The notes beneath the pieces are model-generated. The model saw only the letters and a program-made list of their open reading frames with translations. It did not search any database and was not told the DNA's origin. The position numbers and the translations under genes were made by a program. This document shows, piece after piece, positions 55,409 to 64,000 of a stretch of 64,000 nucleotides of DNA. Each line of letters begins with the position of its first letter. The stretch's first letter is position 1. The stretch lies in NCBI RefSeq assembly GCF_027579695.1, contig NC_083577.1, positions 58,330,283 through 58,394,282 on the forward strand, given 5' to 3'. Origin of the DNA: Neoarius graeffei (taxonomy: Eukaryota; Chordata; Actinopteri; Siluriformes; Ariidae).

Positions 55409-56197
55409 GGCCCAATCCCAATTCTAATTTCTACCCCTCCGCCTTCCCCTTGGCCCTTCCCCTTGAAACTGAGCTACAAGGGATAGGGCTTGAAATTCAA
55501 CCCTTACGTATTGGGATAGCCCTTCAACGATCGCATACGTCATCGCGTACCTCCGTCAGCGTTTACGTTAGCAAAACGCGACCAAATGCGTCATTGGCTG
55601 CGACCAGCCGCTACAGTCAGAGCCAGAACAGAAATCTCTGCTGGCAGGGTGTGATTTGTTAACTAACACCACTGAATGGGATATCTTTGGCGCTTCGTGC
55701 ACCACATCCGACAGAATGAGGTGTCAGAACACTCATGTAAACAATAAAAGCGAGAATAACAGAACAAAACGTATGCAGTAAAGCAACCGAAAACAATACT
55801 CACTCCCAAAGCTTTTTAGCAGCAGCTTGGATTTCAGAAATCGCTGCTCATTCTCAGCTCGAAAGCGAATCAAGCGGCGTGTTTCCTCTGGATAACAACT
55901 TAAAACACGTAAATAATGGAGAAAATACATTTATGACAATCTTTCGCCGCGGGAACTGCCATCTTTCTGAAATCCGCATGAAATCTCGCTGAAATCCGCA
56001 TGGCATTGTGGGAAATCACTCAAACCCCTTCGTTCGGAGTCAGCTCCAGGAAAATCTCCGTTTGGAGGGGTACAGAAGCCCTTCCCCTACCCCTCCGCGT
56101 TAACTGGGATTGGGATACCCCTACCCCTTCACGTGAACGCGCAAAATGGAGGGGAAGGGCTAAGGGGTTGGTCCAAGGGGTGAAATGGGATTCGGCC
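55409..56197 (-). mobile_element. Harbinger-like MITE, copy 2, inside Tc1 E
   Basis: Same element as 41469-42264, near-identical over long stretches (for example ATCCGCATGAAATCTCGCTG). Comparison with the intact Tc1 terminal repeat at left (ACATAAAATCTCAATAAAAA-like, at 53960-53975 inverted) shows an AAA duplication. The minus-strand YPEETRRLIRFRAENEQRFL exon is also kept. Confidence 0.85.
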
Positions 56198-56675
56198 AAA
56201 ATCTCAATAAAAAACTTTTAAGTTTGTGGTTGTAAGGTGAAAAAGTTCAAGGGGTATGAATACTTTTTCAAGGCACCGTATGTCCTTAGTGTTTTCCAAG
56301 TACTTTTCTTGCTATGTGTCATTATTTTACTGTACTTTTTTTTTCATCACGATGCGCTGAAGTCCCCAGCTGTTTCTTTATTTATTTACTCCTCACAAAG
56401 TCCATGTACATGAAGGTCACAACAAAATTCTTCCCCAGCCATACAGTTACAATGCGCCGTGATCACTTCTCCGTCTTGTTTAACTAAGATCCAGGTCTTT
56501 AAAGGGGTTTCTGATGATCTTTGTGAATGATTTACCTGAGAGATAAGAGACAAGTGCACAAGTGAGAATCAAGCGAACTGTTGGTTGTTTACACTTCAAC
56601 TTGCAGCGCTTCGTTGTAAAGACGTGAATGAAAAGCTTAAACTACATACTTACACAGACAAAAACAATACAGGAT

Positions 56676-56947
56676 TCATTTGACAGTGACTTGATACCGT
56701 GGTCCTTTACCCAGCCACGTACAAAAAAAGTTGTAAGCCTCCATACTTTTCCACTCTTTCATCTGTTTTGCGGTATAGAAGGATAGTTCGAGATGTTGGG
56801 GAACTCGACTGAAGGGTAGTTTTCGAGATCGTATGACAAATCCTTCTCTCCTAGACTGTAGGGGTCGATTCCATTGCACATAGCAATCTTCTGAATATAT
56901 CTAAAGTGAGCAGTGGCTTCTAGATTACGAGAATAGTCTGTTATCAC
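56676..56947 (-). pseudogene. YqaJ/SWIM-associated transposon protein fragment
   Basis: Minus-strand frame gives KIAMCNGIDPYSLGEKDL and YPSVEFPNISNYPSI, then in a second frame KQMKEWKSMEAYNFFCTWLG. This is the GxDPY...(W/Y)PSV...(D/N)I.NY....K.(Y/W)KS.EAYN.F block of multi-copy fish proteins with SWIM and YqaJ domains, matching the plus-strand block at 33850-34010. The nuclease part is absent. Confidence 0.6.
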
Positions 56948-57302
56948 TAGTTGTTTGCACTATGGCAGCAATTTAGACCACCAGCTATTTCATTTCCAGT
57001 AAAACCGCTAAGAAAAGTCACGTGACTGAAACCCAGCAATATAACACATCTAGTTATAAAAGAGCACTCACTAGGTGAGGAGGCTGCAGTATTTGAGGTA
57101 GTGGATTGACGTGAATCTTGTTCGATTGAGACTGTGATTGTTTGGGAAGATTTTTCAATAGTTTTGCATTTCTTTCTGCGCTCTGTCTAGGGCCTCCGAT
57201 TTTCTGCGATTGTGGAAAACGGGCGGGAATTGGGGTCAGAAACAGAATTGGTGCTCAGAAACGGAATCTACGGAGCCCCTCTGGTGACATGGGTGAAAAA
57301 AA

Positions 57303-57886
57303 AATATTCCGTGGCCACGAGTTAATAATGCGTGGGAACGAGATCCTATTCCGTGGCCATGACTTGCTTAATGCGTGGGAACGAGATGATTATTGGGTGG
57401 CCACGAATTAATAACGCGTGGCCACGAGATGATTCAAGTTCCAGCCTGATGGGATGATGTCCAGTTTTTGAGCAGCCGTCAATTGTGCAATAAATACAGG
57501 ATTTATCCTGTATGATGAAATCTATAACTTCCCCGAGGTCAGCATGTTGTCTACGTTTGAGCCCGTGCTTTTTGAGCAGCCGAATTAAGTGTCTCTTGCT
57601 CAGAATTACTCCATGTCTAACTGCAAGTGATTTAAGGATATCATTATAATTAATTCCTAGATTAAAATAAAACGAAATCAGATCAAACTTGTCCATATTT
57701 GCAGCTGAAGCTACTGATGCCAGAAAGTCAACAGTCTCAGTGATGAAATGACTAACACTTCTCGTGGCCACGCGTTATTAATTCGTGGCCACCTAATAAT
57801 CATCTCGTTCCCCAGCATTAAACAAGTCGTGGCCACGGAATAGGATCTCGTCCCCACGCGTTATTAACGCGTGGGCACGGAATATT
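57303..57886 (-). mobile_element. Inverted-repeat element with CGTGGCCACG arrays and an HTH reading frame
   Basis: The outer arms (57303-57435 and 57757-57886) are inverted repeats built from short blocks CGTGGCCACG, TTAATAACGCG and GGAACGAGAT. Ends AATATTCCGTGG and its complement. The middle carries a minus-strand frame. No certain target duplication, as the flanks are A/T runs. Confidence 0.75.
57346..57771 (-). pseudogene. HTH-type transposase/integrase N-terminal fragment
   Basis: A 141-codon open frame. The likely original start is MDKFDLISFYFNLGINYNDI, followed by LAVRHGVILSKRHLIRLLKK and HGLKRR. The pattern YF..G....DIL..L...HG...S...L.R.LK..GL.RR is that of an N-terminal helix-turn-helix in fish integrase-like transposon proteins. 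The C-terminal part reads into the terminal repeat; no catalytic core. Confidence 0.55.
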
Positions 57887-57954
57887 TTCAAGCACAAAGG
57901 AACTCCTAATGCCGTATTATAATGGTGATCTTGAAGGCAGATTTTGAACAGTCA

Positions 57955-58543
57955 GATTTCCATTAGTAGTTTGCACCAAGGCTTTTCAGTTTAACATTAT
58001 ATAATAGCAACTGATTTTATTTTCATGATTTAATGGTTTATGTTCTTTAAATAAGAAGTTATGTTCCGAAGAATGATTTAGTGTATATATAAGGAGTTTG
58101 AAGACTTGTGCATTATTAAATGAATAATTTACAGGCAAAATGTAAATTAAACTAGTAAGAGTTAACTGTTAAATCATTTGAATAATTTAAAGTATATATT
58201 AAATGGACACTCCGGGTTCGAGCCCTGTGGCCGGCGAGGGCCTTTCTGTGCGGAGTTTGCATGTTCTCCCTGTGTCCGTGTGGGTTTCCTCCGGGTGCTC
58301 CGGTTTCCCCCACAGTCCAAAGACATGCAGGTTAGGTTAACCGGTGACTCTAAATTGACTGTAGGTGTGAATGTGAGTGTGAATGGTTGTCTGTGTCTAT
58401 GTGTCAGCCCTGTGATGACCTGGCGACTTGTCCAGGGTGTACCCCGCCTTTCGCCTGTAGTCAGCTGGGATAGGCTCCAGCTTGCCTGCGACCCTGTAGA
58501 ACAGGATAAAGCGGCTAGAGATAATGAGATGAGAATGAGATGA
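57955..58543 (+). repeat. 589-bp tandem duplication, unit 1
   Basis: From about AGATTTCCATTAGTAGTTTG to the end of the SINE tail; unit 2 begins at 58544. The offset is 589 bases throughout. Confidence 0.92.
58212..58541 (+). mobile_element. 5'-truncated V-SINE, duplicate 1
   Basis: Begins at CCGGGTTCGAGCCC, after AAATGGACACT. Lacks the A-box part. Its original right target copy was replaced by the tandem duplication. Confidence 0.9.
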
Positions 58544-59113
58544 GATTTCCATTAGTAGTTTGCACCAAGGCTTTTCAGTTTAACATTATATAATAGCAAC
58601 TGATTTTATTTTCATGATTTAATGGTTTATGTTCTTTAAATAAGAAGTTATGTTCCGAAGAATGATTTAGTGTATATATAAGGAGTTTGAAGACTTGTGC
58701 ATTATTAAATGAATAATTTACAGGCAAAATGTAAATTAAACTAGTAAGAGTTAACTGTTAAATCATTTGAATAATTTAAAGTATATATTAAATGGACACT
58801 CCGGGTTCGAGCCCTGTGGCCGGTGAGGGCCTTTCTGTGCAGAGTTTGCATGTTCTCCCCGTGTCCGTGTGGGTTTCCTCCGGGTGCTCCGGTTTCCCCC
58901 ACAGTCCAAAGACATGCAGGTTAGGCTAACTGGTGACTCTAAATTGACCGTAGGTGTGAATGGTTGTCTGTCTATATGTCAGCCCTGTGATGACCTGGCG
59001 ACTTGTCCAGGGTGTACCCCGCCTTTCGCCCGTAGTCAGCTGGGATAGGCTCCAGCTTGCCTGCGACCCTGTAGAACAGGATAAAGCGGCTAGAGATGAT
59101 GAGATGAGATGAG
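58544..59113 (+). repeat. 589-bp tandem duplication, unit 2
   Basis: Left flank part (58544-58800) is identical by eye to unit 1; the SINE part has diverged, including loss of one GTGAGTGTGAATG repeat, so the unit is slightly shorter. Confidence 0.92.
58801..59113 (+). mobile_element. 5'-truncated V-SINE, duplicate 2, with target duplication
   Basis: ATTAAATGGACACT at 58787-58800 and 59114-59127. This right-hand target copy shows that the SINE inserted once, already truncated, before the tandem duplication. Confidence 0.92.
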
Positions 59114-59127
59114 ATTAAATGGACACT

Positions 59128-59689
59128 GTCACACACTTTGTTAGACCTGTCGTTGCACTGAAAACATTGTGAGCATAACAACGAATAAAAGTTTGAAAAA
59201 CATGGATAAAATGATTGTTTTATTTAAATGTACATGTATAAAGAGTAAGGATAACCATAAAAGTATTAATATACAATATAAAGTTTTAAAGAAAATAGCA
59301 GGAGCCAGTCAACAATCAAGTTAACAGCACTAATTAACTACAGTCTTAAATAAATGAAAGAAACACATTTTCAGTGAAGTGAAATGTAGTGTTGATTCTA
59401 AGGTGCATTAAGATATTAGACTGTGTACAGAAAGTTTAAAGGTTTATATGAAGTTGTACTACAGCAGGCCAGTAAAGCAGGATTACAGGGATAGATGCAC
59501 AAGGACAACAAACATGCAGATGCCTCCCAACACCAGTTACCTGAAACATAAAATTTCATGCGTTTATTACATGTACTTAAGAATTCTGATTCTGAATTAT
59601 GTATTTTATATGTTGAAAATCTAAAAATGTCAATTAAGTTGTCATTTGAGCATATAACTGAAACAAATTGTCTGAAACGGAATTGAAAC
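59128..59689. other. Spacer, nothing recognised
   Basis: AT-rich, no feature supported. Confidence 0.4.
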
Positions 59690-59814
59690 CAGGGATGTGA
59701 TTTTTCCGTGAATTCGCGGAATTCCGCTTTTTTTCACCTCAAAACTTGGAAAAAAAATGTTTCCGATTTTTTCCCTCAAATCCACATTCGTATCCTATTC
59801 GTTCCGACTTTGTT

Positions 59815-60120
59815 TGAAAGATGGCAGCCTCGGATTTGCATCTTTATGCCTCGATCATGGAGGCTGCCATCTTTCAACTCTTTGTTTGAAGCGAGCGCGT
59901 TCATTGGTTGTTACAGAGCGATGGGCCAATCACGTACCTCGTTTCATCTCATTGACGTAATTACGTCATTTACGCAATTACGTCATTGAGATGAAACGAG
60001 GTACGTGATTGGCCCATCGCTCTGTAACAACCAATGAACGTGCTTGTTAGCTGTACGTAAGCTCGCTTCAAACAGAGTTGAAAGATGGCAGCCTCCGTGA
60101 TCGAGCGTAAAGATGCAAAT
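59815..60120. repeat. Palindrome of about 2 x 150 bp
   Basis: 59815-59960 and 59965-60120 are reverse complements with small gaps, for example GGTTGTTACAGAGCGATGGG against CCCATCGCTCTGTAACAACC. The spacer is only a few bases around ATTTACGC. The right arm runs into the start codon of the reading frame, so that start exists as an inverted copy in the left arm. Confidence 0.88.
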
Positions 60121-60507
60121 CGAGTTAAAGAAATGGACAGAATAGTGAAAAACAAGTCCCGCTGGGAATGGTTGGAGAAAGAGGTTGCTACAGACGTTGG
60201 ACATAAGACTGTGAGACATTTGTTCAGCGATTTCGTTCTTTGGGGAGAGGGCAGAGGTCTCTGGCTGTCAAGTTTGGGGATGCTGGGACCTCCCCTGCCC
60301 GAGCTACGAGCGTCCAAAGTCGGGCTGGAGCCCGGGATAGAAACGAAACCTAAGCGGAGCGCCGCGGCTCGCCTCGGGGTGAATTGCGTCCCAAGGCGCG
60401 GGGCTAGCGGGCCCTGCTCATGCTGGTTCTTGTGTGTGAGTGTGTGTGTGAGTGAGGTGTGTGAGCGTGTGTGTCAGAGTTGCATGTTGACCGTTAAATT
60501 GGCTTGA
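60085..60507 (+). pseudogene. hAT-type N-terminal fragment
   Basis: Frame starts MAASVIERKDANRVKEMDRI and continues KNKSRWEWLEKEV, similar to the RW.WLEKE segment at the N-terminus of some fish hAT-like proteins. The rest is non-homologous and GT-rich. No catalytic residues. Confidence 0.45.
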
Positions 60508-60721
60508 ATTTGTTAATCATGACAAGTTTTTTTCTTGTGTGTTTTGCTTGCCATTTTAGTACAATTTTTAAGTCAGAAAACCCCAAAACCCAGGAGCTTC
60601 GGGGGGCTTCCCCCCTTGTCCCCCCACCAGGGCGCTGCCCTGGACCAGCTGGGGGCCTGCGGCCCCCAGACCCCCGCCTAAAATTTTCAGATAATTTCAC
60701 CAGCCCCAAATCACATCCCTG

Positions 60722-63200
60722 TGAAACGGAATTGGCCATTCTCTGAAACGGAATTTAATGTTTTAAAATGAAATAACCGTAGAAGTCTTTGATTGTCGGC
60801 TTACACACTCAATGATCGTGGCTTTGTCACATTTAACAGCGGCGAGTTTCTGCACAACCAGGCTATTAAACGATCCAATATTTCTTATACTGTATATTGT
60901 GATCTTTCATTAATAACCAGTTTGTAGCACTTACAGTACCACTGATAAAATGTTCACTGCAGACTCGTGTGGTTTTTGCTTTCTCATTGCTTAGATCAGC
61001 CCGGTTTATGTTGGACGGCCACTGATGTCTATGCTCCGTGGACAACTCTCTTGGGTTTTTTTTTTGCCTCCTTGATTATTTCTAATTGCTGGAATTCTAA
61101 AGAACTTATAAGTTGCCTTGTCTCGAATAGAGTTGTGCCTGCATCCAGTTACAGCACAAAGAGTCGGCATAGTGAAGAAACAAAAGGAATTCTTGAGCGT
61201 AACAACCTCTCGAGCATATCTTCTATAGTAAATGTGCGCCGTGTGAGTTTGTGTACTGTATATCCTCCAACATGGCCTACTTCCGGCTCAAAGCCTCATG
61301 CGTAATTAGCTATGACGTCATGTGCAAATGAAGAATATGTTAAAGCTGTCTGATTATACCAAAGATTTAGCCTCATTACCAGCGATTGAATACCATGATG
61401 TTGTGAACCATCTCGTTCTACGAACCTCGTGGACAACCGACGCACAAATGAAGGCTTAGAAGAGCCAAGATGCCTACAATTTCTTTGTGTCTGGCTGGGT
61501 TGGTTGTCTTCTCACCAAACAATTAAAAGATAACCGGGTGCTTGTTCATGTTCCTGTAAACCAGTCTCAAAGATCTTGAGAAACACTGCTCAAAAATTCA
61601 ATTTAATGAGCAGAAAACATGGCTTTAATTAGCAATGAACTCTTACCAAATATAAAGTGGTCACCACACACACACAGGTGTAATTAGCTTTTTCCTCAGG
61701 TACTTACGATTTGTCTTTGAACCACAGCACACGGTATTCTCTGGACAGTTCAGCTGTTTTATCCCAATTTTTAATTATTTTGGGAATTGTGAAGAACTGT
61801 TTCTCTTTGTCACGAGTAGCATTATTACCACAATTATATGCTGCACACAAAGTAGGCATTGTCTGTCTTCAAAGGCAGTGAAATGAAAGTCATGAAGCAT
61901 TGCAGCAGCTCACACGTGATGTGCCGTCATCTTGGTTGTTGTCATCATCCAACATGGCGGACTTCCAGTTTGGAAAATAACCGTGATGTCATGTGTACAT
62001 GAAGAATTACCACCTAATCGATTATTTGTTTGGTCACCCATTAATTCACACTGTCGCAATAATAACAAAACAAACGAAACATTTATAATGTTTTGCATGT
62101 ATTCCAAGGGTATCGGGGGCATCACCTGTCTGTTGAGGATGGAAGAAAATTCCTGTTGAGCAAGTAGGTTTTTACTCTTTTCCTCTCTTTTAAGATTAAA
62201 GTGCACACTACACCTCACTAGTGCATCTGCAATTCACATGGATTACAGTCGTAGCTAGGCATTACAGTTAATCTGGCACCAAATGCACTTCTTCTAGGTC
62301 TGTGTTTGATCTCGTGAAAGTGAGCCACTTTCTGGAGTTGGCTGATCCAAAGTTGCTCTGTTGGTATCTCTCCTTATCTGCAGAAGACAGGAAACTGATC
62401 CAAGGCATGGACAACATTTCTGTGAATATTTCATATTAAAGCAGATACGCAGAACCCTTTATTTTTAAATAAATTTCTGAGTGGATAGTCTCTCCACCCT
62501 TGACTCTTGTATGCTGCATAAATGGGAATTAAAAAATATATATATTTTTGAGAGTTAAAATCGACCGCAAAGTTGGCATTCGAGCTGCCCCGCTGAGCCA
62601 GCCAGGCCTGAGTGTGTGACGTCACAGCGGTAACCGGTTTTAAGGCCGAGGCCTTTGACAGCTATAGACCAAAGTCACATAAATAAAAATTTATGGTGAA
62701 AGTAAGAAATCCCGTTACCGACTTGCTCAACTAAGACTGATTTGACTTCACTGATTGTGGGTTGACTCTCATTAAAACAGGATGGGTGTTATAACTTAGG
62801 CAACATACATGTACATGCATGCATTTTCACTGATAAAATGTAAAAGGCTAATTAAATAATCAGATGAACTGAGACGATCACATTCTGAAGCAAATTAAAT
62901 AATCTTATACTGGTAACTTAAATACACAATACAAGTTGCATGTATTAATCTAAATGCAGGTAAACAACGTGTTGTTTTTGTTGTTTTGTATCCAAATGAG
63001 GGTTGCATCTTACCCGTGTGTGTTCTCGCTTCTTGAAGGCTGATCTTGTGGCCGATTGTTTCAAAACAATCTGACTTTCAGTTGTTTGTTCAGTTCTCCG
63101 TTCATTCGCTTCTTCCATGTAAGGGTGAGATGGCAGTAATATCCAGCGGCCAAATCAGACGGCTGCTCCACTCCTCCTCCATATGGAGTACTCCGCCATT
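60722..63200. other. Spacer without recognised genes
   Basis: AT-rich. Two partly similar blocks, near 61262-61345 and 61951-62010 (CCAACATGGC...ACTTCC..., TGATGTCATGTG.A.ATGAAGAAT), suggest an old dispersed repeat. No splice-bounded frame was found. Confidence 0.4.
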
Positions 63201-63217
63201 ACTGCTCGGCTCAGGCA

Positions 63218-63325
63218 ATTACTAAAACCCGGGACGGAACGTCACTGGTTTTAGCAACAACTGCAGGGAAGTCACTGCCCAAGCGATAATATGTCATGTT
63301 CTGTCCCGGGTTTTACCAACAACCC
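63218..63325. repeat. Short inverted-repeat element
   Basis: AAAACCCGGGACGGAACGTC at left and GTTCTGTCCCGGGTTTT at right are inverted; GGTTTTAGCAACAA and TTTTACCAACAA also recur. A small MITE is likely; ends not exact. Confidence 0.55.
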
Positions 63326-63394
63326 TCAGCTCATACTCTGGAATAACTGGTGTAACTGAACTTGCTTTTTTTTTTTTTTTAAATAAATACAATA

Positions 63395-64000
63395 TTTTTC
63401 TTTTCCTTTGATTTGATTTTATTCGATCATAATGTAAAATGAAGTACAAAATACATTAAAATCAGGATTACACAAGAAAGCGCAAGCACTTATTTCCATT
63501 GTGGTCCCATTAAAACACGTAAAACAGCAATGGCAACGTTATGATTTGACTTAATATTGACTCACTGTACTATGTAAATGATGAAAATAATAACAACCAC
63601 AATTATAAAATAATAATAATAAAATTAGTAAAATAAAAAGGTGTTATTTTCTTGCTGTCTAAGACCATTAAAAAGGTGATTCTTCACTGACAGTTTAAAA
63701 CTGGACTTGTTCTGAATACTTTTAATATTGTTGGGGAGTTGATTCCAAATTTTGATTGCTGAGTAATAAAATGATGTTTTTCCAAATTATTTTACATGTG
63801 GAACGTGCAGAGCATTGTTACTGGATCTGGTATTGTGAACCTGGTTAATATTGATAAAATTATCATTGAGATGGTCTGGTGCCTGATGATGGATGATGCT
63901 ATGGACCATATTTAACTTTAGTTGATGGACTCTTAGCTCAACTGGCAGCATACGGACCTGTTCAAATTCCTGTGCCCCAATATGGGTTCTGGCTGGTGCA
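63395..64000 (-). mobile_element. LINE 3' end at the window edge, minus strand
   Basis: Minus-strand translation from 63960 gives LPVELRVHQLKLNMVHSIIH, then one stop, then GKTSFYYSAIKIWNQLPNNI and FKLSVKNHLF (to about 63675). These are the C-terminal motifs of a non-LTR reverse transcriptase. The 3' UTR contains GGACCACAATGGAAATAAG and ends in (A/T)-rich sequence near 63395. It continues beyond the window and shares its 3' end with the copy at 49153-49645. Confidence 0.75.

Larger units (their letters stand above)
53889..56278 (+). mobile_element. Tc1-like transposon E
   Basis: Ends CAGTGCCTTGAAAAAGTATC and reverse complement of GATACTTTTT-like right end, TA at 53887-53888 and 56279-56280. 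It lies 15 bases from Tc1 D. The right terminal repeat is invaded by a Harbinger-like MITE (55409-56197). Confidence 0.92.
51559..57041 (+). mobile_element. THAP-bearing element with 8-bp target duplication, split by two Tc1 elements
   Basis: TAACACAT lies at 51551-51558 and 57042-57049. Ends TATTGCTGGGTTTCA and TGAAACCCAGCAATA are perfect inverted repeats and continue as CACGTGAC-like sequence. Without its nested insertions the element is about 1.1 kb. The left side codes for a THAP finger (+) and the right side for a YqaJ/SWIM-associated segment (-), so two genes converged. An 8-bp duplication and THAP fit P-type elements; a two-gene THAP plus YqaJ layout would fit ISL2EU, which makes a shorter duplication. 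Confidence 0.8.
59690..60721 (+). mobile_element. hAT-like element with large internal palindrome
   Basis: Ends CAGGGATGTGATTTTTCC and the reverse complement of AAATCACATCCCTG. TGAAAC occurs on both sides, but the flanks already contain GAAACGGAATT repeats, so the duplication is uncertain. The right half has GGGGGCCTGCGGCCCCCAGA-type hairpins. Confidence 0.7.

Noticed and set aside
62431-62625. 64-codon minus-strand frame near ATGCCAACTTTGCGG, considered as a THAP start
   Set aside because: No Cys pair or HF end could be found.

Overview
The window is vertebrate nuclear DNA, almost certainly from a teleost fish. It has spliced genes with GT-AG introns, Tc1-like DD34E transposons of the fish and frog type, and many copies of a tRNA-headed SINE carrying the V-SINE central core. 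DNA transposons are very abundant. The species cannot be fixed from sequence alone; an ostariophysan such as a catfish is only a guess.

Two host genes are supported, both on the + strand. At 2170-3562 are the last two coding exons of a type I diacylglycerol kinase, best match dgkg. At about 12.5-25.7 kb is a complete PEA3-subfamily ETS factor, etv5: twelve coding exons (14448-23986), an open frame of about 519 codons, and a long 3' UTR ending at an AATAAA at 25701. The order DGKG then ETV5 on the same strand is also found in human, so this is a conserved gene neighbourhood. No further host gene is recognised from 26 to 64 kb.

The rest is largely a transposon graveyard. 0-2.2 kb (dgkg intron): minisatellite, a foldback MITE and a SINE. 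4-5.7 kb: a Tc1 element just after the dgkg poly(A) signal. 5.7-12.3 kb: mostly unique spacer with a long-TIR MITE at 8.7-9.3 kb and a SINE tandem duplication at 11.3-12.0 kb. etv5 intron: a Tc1 interrupted by another element. 27-31 kb: SINEs, a hAT derivative and a LINE 3' end. 32-37 kb: THAP, helicase-like, YqaJ/SWIM-associated and MADF fragments in several small elements. 37-40 kb: a Tc1 holding two SINEs at one site. 40-42.9 kb: a hAT derivative inside a C48-protease/PHD relic. 43-45.5 kb: a four-deep nest (SINE, TTAA element, Harbinger-like element, MITE). 47-48 kb: a hAT derivative. 51.5-57 kb: a THAP-bearing element with an 8-bp target duplication, split by two Tc1 elements that in turn carry a SINE and a Harbinger-like MITE. 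57-61 kb: an inverted-repeat element with an HTH reading frame, a 589-bp tandem duplication and a palindromic hAT derivative. The right edge is another LINE 3' end.

A recurring pattern is that short, non-autonomous DNA transposons of several superfamilies keep the 5' coding exon with the DNA-binding domain (THAP, Myb/SANT, MADF, BED, TTF-type, HTH). I judge this the most interesting non-genic theme. Element boundaries come from terminal repeats and target-site duplications read by eye; family names rest on remembered family motifs and were not searched.
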